Shown: positions 10,044 through 17,565 of the stretch, one piece after another
How the letters are laid out: each line of letters starts with the position of its first letter
How positions within the stretch are numbered: position 1 is the stretch's first letter
Origin: Flagellimonas yonaguniensis
GTDB lineage: Bacteria > Bacteroidota > Bacteroidia > Flavobacteriales > Flavobacteriaceae
Length of the DNA: 64,000 nt
Assembly (NCBI RefSeq): GCF_029193885.1
Contig: NZ_JARFVB010000012.1
Location: 1 to 64,000, forward strand
Direction: 5' to 3'
Translations under genes and position numbers: made by a program
The notes under the pieces: model-generated
What the model was told of the DNA's origin: nothing
Database searches by the model: none
What the model saw: the letters and a program-made list of their open reading frames with translations, nothing else

Positions 10044-10922
10044 ATGAAAAAAAAGCTCTTTTATGATGGTATTTATGGGGAAGATTCCATTGAATTTATC
10101 CGGGAAACAATATATATCTCATCGTTAGAGGAGGTTCTGGTACGCCATCATGGGGTCATAAAAAACCATGTTCACGGTAACCTATTTCAGATTTTTCTTC
10201 TCGAGGAAGGAAAACTCCAGCTCAATGTGAATGATGATACCATTGACATCGAGGGCACCAGTTTTTTTGCGATTCCAAGAAACGTATTGCACGGCATACA
10301 GACAAAGGAAAACATTACAGGCTGGGTAATTACGCTCTCCGATATGGCCATAGAACGAATGCTGGCCTTGGATACCGATATCATCTTTGACATTGAGACC
10401 ATTACCATAGCCAAATTCGATTTTGACGACCCACTATTTGAGCATCTATATACCACGATGCACAAATGCATTAATGAGTTCAACAGCAATCTTCCTGGAA
10501 AGGACTTTGCCCTTGAATATCTTGTGGGCATGTTATTGATACGGCTCTATCGTATTCCCAAAAAGCGTAAGCTGTCCATTATTTCTTCTGATAACGCTTA
10601 TAACATTTACTACAGGAGGTTTTTGCAACTTATCAGTGAAATGAACGATTTTAAATACCCCATTGCAGGGTATGCCGAACAATTGTCCATCTCTGCAGGT
10701 CACTTGAACAGAATCTGTAGGGAAGTTTCTGGCAAATCCCCAAAAGATATCGTCATTGAACATTTTCTTGATGAAGCCAAGGTCAGACTCTCCATTTTTG
10801 AAACTTCGATAGCCGAGATATCCTTCGAATTGGGATTCGAATCACCCAATTATTTCACGCGTCTTTTTAAAAACAAATTAGGATTGACCCCACGTGATTA
10901 CCGAAAAAAGATTGGGGCATAG
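10044..10922 (+). CDS. AraC-family transcriptional regulator, probable activator of the catechol operon
   Basis: This 292-aa protein has an N-terminal cupin-like effector domain (about residues 20-110, with HGNLFQIFLLEEGKLQL) and a C-terminal AraC-type double helix-turn-helix (about 195-290). The latter includes LSISAGHLNRICREVSGKSP and the family signature ELGFESPNYFTRLFKNKLG near 265-284. The layout resembles PobR-type activators that sense aromatic acids. It lies 219 bp upstream of catB in the same direction and is the only regulator in the cluster, so control of cat/pca genes is a reasonable inference. The effector cannot be read from sequence; muconate, catechol or an upstream aromatic acid are candidates. 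The start ATG at 10044 gives MKKKLFYDGIYG and fits the domain length. Confidence 0.85.
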   Translation: MKKKLFYDGIYGEDSIEFIRETIYISSLEEVLVRHHGVIKNHVHGNLFQIFLLEEGKLQLNVNDDTIDIEGTSFFAIPRNVLHGIQTKENITGWVITLSDMAIERMLALDTDIIFDIETITIAKFDFDDPLFEHLYTTMHKCINEFNSNLPGKDFALEYLVGMLLIRLYRIPKKRKLSIISSDNAYNIYYRRFLQLISEMNDFKYPIAGYAEQLSISAGHLNRICREVSGKSPKDIVIEHFLDEAKVRLSIFETSIAEISFELGFESPNYFTRLFKNKLGLTPRDYRKKIGA

Positions 10923-11141
10923 TACCTTCAGAAATAGACATTTCCAAATTCAAACAAGTCACTTTTAAAACATTTTATGATATATTTTACACAAAATGCA
11001 TGATTAATGCTATTAATGTTTTGAAAAGATAATTTCCCTTGTCCCATTTTCGTCAATTTTGTTTGGTATTAGCAAATAATACACTCCACATTTAACAATT
11101 ACGCAATTATTCACATGCGTATTTGACGTTATACTAAAAAA

Positions 11142-12263
11142 ATGGCATACCCTAAAATTGAGAGAATCGAGACCTGTATAGTGGATCTCCCAACGATAAG
11201 ACCCCATCATTTATCCATGACAGTGATGAAAAAAAACAGTTTTGTAATCATACGACTGTTTTGTAGTGATGGAATTGAAGGAATTGGGGAGTCCACCACC
11301 ATTGGAGGGTTAAGTTACGGGGAGGAATCTCCTGAAGCCATGCAGCTCAACATCAATACTTATTTTGCTCCGCTCTTGCTTGGAATGGATGCCACCAATA
11401 TCCATTCGATCATGGACAAATTGGAAAAAAACATAAAGGGAAACCCCATCTGCAAATCTGGTATTGAAACGGCTTTGTTGGATGCACAAGGAAAACGATT
11501 GGGAGTTCCGATTTCAACATTACTGGGAGGTGCCCAACACAGCGAACTGGATGTACTTTGGACATTAGCGAGCGGCGATACCGAAAAGGATATTGCGGAA
11601 GCGGAAAAACTACTTGCAGAAAACAGGCACAATACTTTTAAAATAAAAACCGGTTGGCAATCCGACAGCAGTGCTGTAACCCATGTAATTGCCATAAAAA
11701 AAGCCTTGGGTTCACGAGCAAAGGTAACAGTGGACATTAATCAGGCATGGGATGAGGGTACTGCTAAAACTTACATTAAAAGATTACAAGAAAACAATAT
11801 AGATCTTATAGAACAGCCTATCAATAAAGAAAATTTTGAAGGTCTGGCAAGACTTGCACAAACCTTTGAAGTTCCCATTATGGCAGATGAAGCCCAACGC
11901 ACTCTAACCGACGCCCATAATTTGGCAAAAATAAGGGGAGGCAGTGTTTTTGCCCTTAAAATAGGAAAATCCGGTGGTCTCTATAATGTATTGAAGGTAG
12001 CTGCCATTGCCGAAGCTGCGGACATTGGCTTGTATGGAGGAACATTGCTGGAAGGCTCCATTGGCACGGTAGCTTCTGCCCATGCCTTCAGCACAATCAA
12101 AAAATTGAATTGGGGAACCGAATTATTTGGCCCACTATTGCTCACAGACGATATCATCAAAACAAAATTGGACTATTCCAATTGTACATTGACCATACCA
12201 ACCGGACCCGGTCTCGGTCTTGAACTAGATGAGGACAAACTAAATCATTATAAACGAAAATAA
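11142..12263 (+). CDS. catB: Muconate cycloisomerase
   Basis: CatB converts cis,cis-muconate to muconolactone in the catechol branch of the beta-ketoadipate pathway. The 373-aa enolase-superfamily protein keeps all expected catalytic residues: K167 and K169 in FKIKTGW, metal ligands D198 (VDINQ), E224 (LIEQP) and D249 (MADEAQ), and K273 (ALKIGKSGG). These match the numbering of the Pseudomonas muconate-lactonizing enzyme exactly, so the function is well supported over dipeptide epimerase or o-succinylbenzoate synthase. It is the first structural gene of the operon, with catC 10 bp downstream. No leader peptide or attenuator was recognised in the 219 bp upstream. Confidence 0.93.
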   Translation: MAYPKIERIETCIVDLPTIRPHHLSMTVMKKNSFVIIRLFCSDGIEGIGESTTIGGLSYGEESPEAMQLNINTYFAPLLLGMDATNIHSIMDKLEKNIKGNPICKSGIETALLDAQGKRLGVPISTLLGGAQHSELDVLWTLASGDTEKDIAEAEKLLAENRHNTFKIKTGWQSDSSAVTHVIAIKKALGSRAKVTVDINQAWDEGTAKTYIKRLQENNIDLIEQPINKENFEGLARLAQTFEVPIMADEAQRTLTDAHNLAKIRGGSVFALKIGKSGGLYNVLKVAAIAEAADIGLYGGTLLEGSIGTVASAHAFSTIKKLNWGTELFGPLLLTDDIIKTKLDYSNCTLTIPTGPGLGLELDEDKLNHYKRK

Positions 12264-12273
12264 CATTAAGACT

Positions 12274-12564
12274 ATGCTTTACTGTGTTGAAATGGAAGTG
12301 AACATCCCAGAAACTTGGGACGAAGAAAAAATAAAGGACTATATCACCCGCGAACAGGCAACATCACAGAAATATCAAAAATCAGGTGAATGGGTATACC
12401 TATGGAGGGTGGCCGGACAATATTCAAATATTAGCATTCTTAATGTTGAAAGCCCTGATGAACTTCACAAAATACTTACCGAACTACCTCTATTCCCTTA
12501 TATGGACATCACGGTAAAAAGCCTTTGCAAGCATCCAAATGCCATACGGGAATCCATGATTTAA
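12274..12564 (+). CDS. catC: Muconolactone delta-isomerase
   Basis: CatC isomerises muconolactone to 3-oxoadipate enol-lactone. The 96-aa protein has the family's usual length (about 92-96 aa) and its single ferredoxin-like fold. Typical elements are the opening MLYCVEMEVNIPE, a central WVYLWRVAGQYSNISI stretch and LPLFPYMDITVKSLCKHPNA near the C-terminus. In other bacteria it assembles as a homodecamer in the cytoplasm. It sits 10 bp after catB and 50 bp before catA, so the three catechol-specific enzymes form one unit. Confidence 0.93.
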   Translation: MLYCVEMEVNIPETWDEEKIKDYITREQATSQKYQKSGEWVYLWRVAGQYSNISILNVESPDELHKILTELPLFPYMDITVKSLCKHPNAIRESMI

Positions 12565-12614
12565 TCATAAGAGAAATCTGAACAAATGCATATTAACATT
12601 AAAATTTAACTAAA

Positions 12615-13535
12615 ATGAACAAAGAAGCAATAGATGCCGTTCTGGAAGAAATTCTTTCCAAAGAAAAACCAGGAGAAGGGAACGAAAGGATCAAAGAAAT
12701 CTCCAACCGATTATTAAAAGATCTATTTCATGCCATCGCCGAACTGGACATAACTGCAGAAGAAGTATGGAAAGCTTGTGATTGGATTACCGAAGTAGGC
12801 AAGAAAAATGAAATTGGATTGGTTGCAGCCGGAACAGGTTTAGAACATTTCTTGGACGAAAAAATGGATTGGGAAGATGCCCAAGCCGGAATTGAGTTAA
12901 AAACACCAAGAACCATTGAAGGTCCATTGTACGTAGCGGGTTCCCCTGAGTCATTGAGCTACGCAGAACTGGAAAACGAACCCAATCAAGGAGACGAATC
13001 ACTTTATATGCAAGGCGAAGTATTGGATGAGGAAGGCAACCCAATTGAAGGTGCCTTGGTAGAAGTATGGCATTGCAATAAACTTGGCTTGTATTCTTAC
13101 TTTGATAGTAGCCAGTCCGATTACAACCTACGTCGTGCCATTCGAACCGCAGCAGATGGAAAATATCAGTTCAAATCATTTTTACCTGTCGGATATTCCT
13201 GTCCTCCAGAAGGTCCTACCGATAGATTGATGAAAGCGCTAGGCCGACATGGATCAAGACCGGCTCACATCCACTTCTTCATAACCGCACCCGGATACAG
13301 AAAATTGACCACGCAAATCAACATTGAAGGCGATCCATTGACCTATGATGACTTTGCCTTTGCCACCAAAAAAGACTTGGTGCCACCAGTAAAACATCTT
13401 TCGTTGGAAGAAGCTAAAGCTTTGGGCAAAGATGAAGCATTCGCTTCCATCGATTTCAATTTTCACATGGTAAAGGAAAACGAAGCAATTGCCCCTGGAG
13501 AAAATAACAGAACCAGAGCTTCGATTACTGCTTAA
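12615..13535 (+). CDS. catA: Catechol 1,2-dioxygenase (intradiol)
   Basis: CatA opens catechol between its hydroxyl carbons to give cis,cis-muconate, using non-haem Fe(III). The 306-aa protein has the helical N-terminal dimerisation/lipid-binding domain (about 1-100) and the beta-sandwich catalytic domain. The four iron ligands are visible: Y160 (LGLYSYF), Y194 (VGYSCPPEGPT), H218 and H220 (PAHIHF). Length and the N-terminal domain favour catechol over protocatechuate dioxygenase, and neighbouring catB and catC agree. Hydroxyquinol 1,2-dioxygenase is the main alternative but would not be expected beside catBC. The start ATG at 12615 is preceded by an A-rich stretch, with no strong Shine-Dalgarno sequence, as usual in Bacteroidota. 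Confidence 0.95.
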   Translation: MNKEAIDAVLEEILSKEKPGEGNERIKEISNRLLKDLFHAIAELDITAEEVWKACDWITEVGKKNEIGLVAAGTGLEHFLDEKMDWEDAQAGIELKTPRTIEGPLYVAGSPESLSYAELENEPNQGDESLYMQGEVLDEEGNPIEGALVEVWHCNKLGLYSYFDSSQSDYNLRRAIRTAADGKYQFKSFLPVGYSCPPEGPTDRLMKALGRHGSRPAHIHFFITAPGYRKLTTQINIEGDPLTYDDFAFATKKDLVPPVKHLSLEEAKALGKDEAFASIDFNFHMVKENEAIAPGENNRTRASITA

Positions 13536-13550
13536 AATTAATCGTTCAAA

Positions 13551-13603
13551 GCACTTTAAAGTGCATATAAAACTACCGGGAATGGGCAACTATTCCCGGT
13601 AGT
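13551..13603 (+). promoter_or_regulatory. Two inverted repeats between catA and pcaD
   Basis: A 14-bp perfect palindrome (GCACTTTAAAGTGC, 13551-13564) is followed by a 12-bp perfect stem, ACTACCGGGAAT at 13572-13583 pairing with 13592-13603 around an 8-nt loop. No U-run follows the second stem, so it is not a standard terminator. It may block 3' exonuclease decay of the catBCA part of the message or set different expression for the downstream pca genes. Function is inferred. Confidence 0.55.
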
Positions 13604-13649
13604 ACTTATTAAAAACAAAACGTCGCAAAGTCAACCATAATAATAAACT

Positions 13650-14426
13650 ATGGCGGTAGCAAAAGTCAACAACGTTAAAATTCATTACCAATACAAAGAT
13701 CATGGTCACGAAGAAGTGCTCATCTTTTCCAATTCATTGGGCTGTAATCTCAGCATGTGGTCATATCAGGAAATGCTAAAAGAACATTTCAATATCCTAA
13801 CCTACGATACTCGAGGACATGGAGATTCGGAAATCACCTTGGGTAAATACACTGTAGAACTATTGGGAAATGATGTTTTGGCATTGGCAGATCATCTAAA
13901 CATTGAAAAATTTAATTTCTGTGGATTATCCATGGGGGGACTTATTGGTCAATGGTTAGGAATTCATGCGGGCAACCGGCTCAATCATTTGATCATTGCG
14001 AATACTGCTGCCAAAATTGGCACGGAGACAGGTTGGAACGATCGTATCCAATTTGTAAATCACAATAAAATGGCCGATTTGGTGGATGGAAGTAAAGTTC
14101 GTTGGTTCACTCCGGAATACTGTATTGAATTTCCGCAAGAGGTTTCAAAACTGACGGACCAAATTGCAAATACCTCCCCAGATGGCTACGTGGCCAATTG
14201 TGCAGTTGTCCGTGATGCTGATTTTAGGGAACAGCTACATAAAATAAAGACACCCACCTTGATCATAAGCGGTACTAAAGATGAAGTTACCACCGTGGAG
14301 CACGGTAAATTTCTCAACGAACAAATAAAGGATTCCGAACATGTTTCCCTTAACGCAGCACATCTATCCAATGTTGAACAAGCAGAAGGGTTTTCGGAAT
14401 ATATCCTCAATTTTATAAAAGAATAA
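13650..14426 (+). CDS. pcaD: 3-oxoadipate enol-lactonase
   Basis: PcaD hydrolyses 3-oxoadipate enol-lactone to 3-oxoadipate. The 258-aa alpha/beta hydrolase shows the nucleophile elbow GLSMGG with S94, the acid D211 (GTKDEV) and H238 (AAHLSN). The oxyanion-hole region [12 protein letters not shown] lies near residues 25-37. Length matches family members (about 255-265 aa). Its position between catA and the CoA-transferase makes the lactonase assignment strong, although alpha/beta hydrolases are hard to separate by sequence alone. The gene ends 4 bp before the CoA-transferase start, so the two are probably translated together. Confidence 0.92.
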   Translation: MAVAKVNNVKIHYQYKDHGHEEVLIFSNSLGCNLSMWSYQEMLKEHFNILTYDTRGHGDSEITLGKYTVELLGNDVLALADHLNIEKFNFCGLSMGGLIGQWLGIHAGNRLNHLIIANTAAKIGTETGWNDRIQFVNHNKMADLVDGSKVRWFTPEYCIEFPQEVSKLTDQIANTSPDGYVANCAVVRDADFREQLHKIKTPTLIISGTKDEVTTVEHGKFLNEQIKDSEHVSLNAAHLSNVEQAEGFSEYILNFIKE

Positions 14427-14430
14427 ATCT

Positions 14431-15774
14431 ATGAAACATACACCACAAATTAGTTTGGATGAAGCCACCGCTTTGGTAAAAGATGGCGATATTCTATTAC
14501 AAGGTGGGTTTGGAATGACAGGAAATCCAGTGCATTTAATGCACGCACTGGCCAAAACAGGCACCAAGGATCTTACATTTATTGGAAACAATGTGGGTGA
14601 ACCAGGTATTGGCGGCGGACTTTTATTGCGCAACGGACAGATAAAAAAAATGATAGGTTCCTATTTTACCAGTAATCCCGAAGCGGTAAAAGCCGCACAA
14701 TCCGGACAAGTGGAATACGAACTTTTGCCACAGGGAACCTTGGCCGAGGCCATTCGGGCCGGCGGTGCCGGTATCGGAGGTTTTTTCACTCCCACTTCTG
14801 CAGGCACTGTATTGGCTGAAGGCAAGGAGACCAAATTGTTGAACGGAGAGGAACAGGTTTTTATCCCTGGTATTCGGGGAAATGTTGCGTTTGTTCGTGC
14901 TTGGAAAGCAGACACTGCTGGAAACCTCCAATACCGCATGACGGAACAAAATTTCAACAGGGCGATGGCCACAGCGGCCGACCTGGTAATCGCCGAAGTG
15001 GAAGAGATCGTAGAGTTGGGCGAATTGGACCCCAATCAAATCCATACTCCCGGTTGTTTTGTTGATTATTTGGTAGAGGCCAAATTAACCTTGGAAGATC
15101 TTGGGAGTTCCGCTTCAGTCTCTTCCGGTCGAAAAGTAAGTGAAAGCCGAATGAACATGGCCCAAAGGGCTTTAAAGGAATTAAGAAAAGGAGATGTGGT
15201 GAACTTGGGAATCGGCATTCCCACATTGGTGGCCGACTTGATCCACCCCGAGGATGACATCAACCTACATACTGAAAATGGAATGTTGGGAGTCGGGCCG
15301 GCCCCTAAAGATGGAGGGGCACTTGACTATCCCGTAAATGCAGGAAAAATTCCGGTTACCGCCTTGCCGGGATCTAGTTATTTCGACAGTGCAGAATCCT
15401 TCGGAATGATAAGAGGCAAACACATCGATGTTGCCGTAATGGGGGGGCTCCAGGTGGACGAACATGGAGATCTTGCCAACTGGGCCGTTCCAGGAAAACC
15501 ACTGTTGGGGGTGGGCGGTGCAATGGATTTAGCTTCAGGAGCAAAGAAACTGATTATAACAATGACCCATTGCAACAGGGATGGTTCTCCAAAGGTCGTT
15601 TCCAAATGTTCACTCCCATTGACCTCTAAAGGGTCGGTTGACATAATCATCACCGACAAGGCTGTCTTCGAATTTATCAATGGAAAGCTTTGTCTAACTG
15701 AATTGATGCCAGGGGCCACTTTCGAAGAGGTGCGTACCCTAACATCAGCTAATTTTGTGGAAAAACTAAAATGA
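14431..15774 (+). CDS. pcaIJ: 3-oxoadipate CoA-transferase, fused A and B subunits
   Basis: This 447-aa protein joins both subunits of a family I CoA-transferase. The A part (about 1-215) carries the GGFGMTGNP glycine-rich loop and [10 protein letters not shown]. The B part (about 240-447) carries [12 protein letters not shown] and the catalytic glutamate E282 in [11 protein letters not shown]. It should move CoA from succinyl-CoA to 3-oxoadipate, giving 3-oxoadipyl-CoA. In Pseudomonas and Acinetobacter these are separate PcaI and PcaJ chains; here they are one polypeptide, as in SCOT-type enzymes. The specificity call relies on pathway context, and acetoacetate transferase activity is possible. 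The gene overlaps the next by 4 bp (ATGA), indicating translational coupling. Confidence 0.88.
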   Translation: MKHTPQISLDEATALVKDGDILLQGGFGMTGNPVHLMHALAKTGTKDLTFIGNNVGEPGIGGGLLLRNGQIKKMIGSYFTSNPEAVKAAQSGQVEYELLPQGTLAEAIRAGGAGIGGFFTPTSAGTVLAEGKETKLLNGEEQVFIPGIRGNVAFVRAWKADTAGNLQYRMTEQNFNRAMATAADLVIAEVEEIVELGELDPNQIHTPGCFVDYLVEAKLTLEDLGSSASVSSGRKVSESRMNMAQRALKELRKGDVVNLGIGIPTLVADLIHPEDDINLHTENGMLGVGPAPKDGGALDYPVNAGKIPVTALPGSSYFDSAESFGMIRGKHIDVAVMGGLQVDEHGDLANWAVPGKPLLGVGGAMDLASGAKKLIITMTHCNRDGSPKVVSKCSLPLTSKGSVDIIITDKAVFEFINGKLCLTELMPGATFEEVRTLTSANFVEKLK

Positions 15775-16265
15775 TGAGCTCATTTGATATCTTATCAAAA
15801 AAATTTGACAGATCGTTCTTTATTTACCTTATACGATGTACCATAGGTTTTTTGATAGGCTATTATTTGATGATTACCTTTTCCTCTGAAGATTTCTTTT
15901 GGGCATTGCTTTCCATAATCTTGGTAATACCACCCGAGGGAAGAAAATTGGCTCCAAAGTTGACAAGGGAAAGGGTAATTTCCAATTTTATTGGTTCCTT
16001 CTCTGGTTTGACCGTATTTTTTATAAGTATTGAATATGTGGCAAAGGTTGTATTGGGAATCGTGGTCACCACAATAATTTGTAAACTGTTCAACTTAATG
16101 CAGGTTGTACGACCAGCAATAGTGGCTCTCCTTATAATTCTGATAGAGCACCCGGGGAGCCTCATATCCCCATTCGAACGATTCGCCACTGTTTTGATAG
16201 GTTGCTTTATTGGCCTATCCGTAACATTGATTACCTCGTTCGTTATCCGAAAAGCAAAAATTTGA
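15771..16265 (+). CDS. Small FUSC-like integral membrane protein in the catechol operon
   Basis: This 164-aa protein is almost entirely hydrophobic, with about six predicted membrane segments (roughly residues 17-38, 43-54, 70-86, 90-106, 113-127 and 136-157). It has one charged cytoplasmic loop, [16 protein letters not shown] (about 54-69). The pattern of a half-size membrane block with a conserved RxxxN/GxxxG segment resembles FUSC or aromatic-acid-exporter (ArAE) N-terminal domains, but lacks the usual soluble half. It sits between fused pcaIJ (4-bp overlap) and pcaF (13-bp gap), so it is surely co-expressed with the pathway. Export of toxic acidic intermediates or uptake of an aromatic acid are both possible; neither is shown. 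Confidence 0.6.
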   Translation: MMSSFDILSKKFDRSFFIYLIRCTIGFLIGYYLMITFSSEDFFWALLSIILVIPPEGRKLAPKLTRERVISNFIGSFSGLTVFFISIEYVAKVVLGIVVTTIICKLFNLMQVVRPAIVALLIILIEHPGSLISPFERFATVLIGCFIGLSVTLITSFVIRKAKI

Positions 16266-16278
16266 CAAAACAATTACA

Positions 16279-17484
16279 ATGAAAGAAGCATATATAATAG
16301 ACGGTATCAGAACCCCAATAGGAAGTTTCAGGGGTTCCTTGTCCCCAATTCGAACAGATGATTTGGCGGCCATGGTCATAAAAAAACTGGTAGAGCGAAA
16401 TCCATCAATCCCAACGGACAAAATAGATGATGTCATCCTAGGTTGTCACAATCAAGCAGGGGAAGACAATAGAAACGTTGCCCGAATGGCGCTCTTGTTG
16501 GCAGGATTGCCCTATTCCGTGCCCGGAGAGACCATCAACCGTTTATGTTCATCCGGAATGTCCAGTATCGTACATGCGGTAAGAGCCATTAAGGCTGGTG
16601 ATGGTGATATTTTCATTTCAGGTGGCGTGGAACATATGACCCGTGGTCCGTTGGTGGTTTCCAAAGCTTCAAAACCATTTGGAAATGATTCCAAGATGTA
16701 CGATTCCAGTTTTGGATGGCGCTTTGTCAATCCAAAATTGAATGAAATGTACGGTACAGACCCCATGGGAATCACAGCAGAGAATCTGGCCGAGAAATAT
16801 GGTATATCAAGGGAAGACCAAGATAAATTTGCCTATGAATCCCAAATGAAGGCTACCGTAGCCCAAAACAACGGAAGGCTACAAGAAGAGATTATGCCCG
16901 TTGAAATACCTCAACGTAAGAAAGACCCCGTCATATTTGAAAAGGACGAATTTGTAAGGCCATCAACTACAGTGGAGATACTGAGCAAATTACGACCGGC
17001 CTTTAAAAAAGATGGGACCGTGACCGCAGGTAATGCTTCTGGGCTTAATGATGGTTCTGGAGCTGTTTTTGTGGCATCGGACAATGCTATAAACGAGTAT
17101 GGATTAAAGCCTATGGCACGAATCGTAAGTTCAGCCGTTGTGGGAGTAGAACCTCGAGTAATGGGTATTGGACCTGTATATGCCACCAATAAGGCCTTGG
17201 ACAAAGCAGGGCTCACCTTGGACCAAATGGAAGTCATTGAACTCAACGAAGCATTTTCCGCCCAAAGTTTGGCATGTATCAGGGAATGGGGATTGGAAGA
17301 CAATGACCCTAGGATAAACATCAATGGTGGAGCCATTGCCTTGGGCCATCCACTGGGAATGTCTGGAACCCGAATTACCTATTCTGCTGCATTGGAATTA
17401 CAAAAACAACAGAAAAGGTTTGCATTGGCCACCATGTGCGTTGGTGTGGGAATGGGTTATGCCATAATATTGGAAAGGGTATAA
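16279..17484 (+). CDS. pcaF: 3-oxoadipyl-CoA thiolase
   Basis: PcaF cleaves 3-oxoadipyl-CoA with CoA into succinyl-CoA and acetyl-CoA, the last step of the pathway. The 401-aa thiolase has the nucleophile C90 (NRLCSSGM), H357 (GGAIALGHPLG) and the second cysteine C387 (TMCVGVGMG). NEAFSAQSLA near residue 320 is also a typical thiolase block. Length matches PcaF/PaaJ-type thiolases. Without the operon it could be read as a general acetyl-CoA acyltransferase, but being last in a complete cat-pca cluster makes 3-oxoadipyl-CoA the natural substrate. It ends 27 bp before a strong bidirectional hairpin. Confidence 0.9.
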   Translation: MKEAYIIDGIRTPIGSFRGSLSPIRTDDLAAMVIKKLVERNPSIPTDKIDDVILGCHNQAGEDNRNVARMALLLAGLPYSVPGETINRLCSSGMSSIVHAVRAIKAGDGDIFISGGVEHMTRGPLVVSKASKPFGNDSKMYDSSFGWRFVNPKLNEMYGTDPMGITAENLAEKYGISREDQDKFAYESQMKATVAQNNGRLQEEIMPVEIPQRKKDPVIFEKDEFVRPSTTVEILSKLRPAFKKDGTVTAGNASGLNDGSGAVFVASDNAINEYGLKPMARIVSSAVVGVEPRVMGIGPVYATNKALDKAGLTLDQMEVIELNEAFSAQSLACIREWGLEDNDPRININGGAIALGHPLGMSGTRITYSAALELQKQQKRFALATMCVGVGMGYAIILERV

Positions 17485-17510
17485 TTAATCCTAATTATGA
17501 AGGAATAAAA

Positions 17511-17542
17511 AAGGGGCATGCTTCGTATAATCATGCCCCTTT
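17511..17542. terminator. Bidirectional terminator between pcaF and the M28 peptidase gene
   Basis: The stem AGGGGCATG (from about 17512) pairs with CATGCCCCT (to about 17540) around an 11-nt loop, with A-rich sequence on the left and T-rich sequence on the right. It lies between two convergent genes and fits intrinsic termination on both strands. Confidence 0.85.
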
Positions 17543-17565
17543 CTATTTTAAATGTGTTTTACCTA

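Noticed and set aside
14623..15045. A 140-codon minus-strand frame opposite the CoA-transferase gene
   Set aside because: It is antisense to a well-supported gene in another frame and has an unlikely Cys/Ser/Phe-rich composition.
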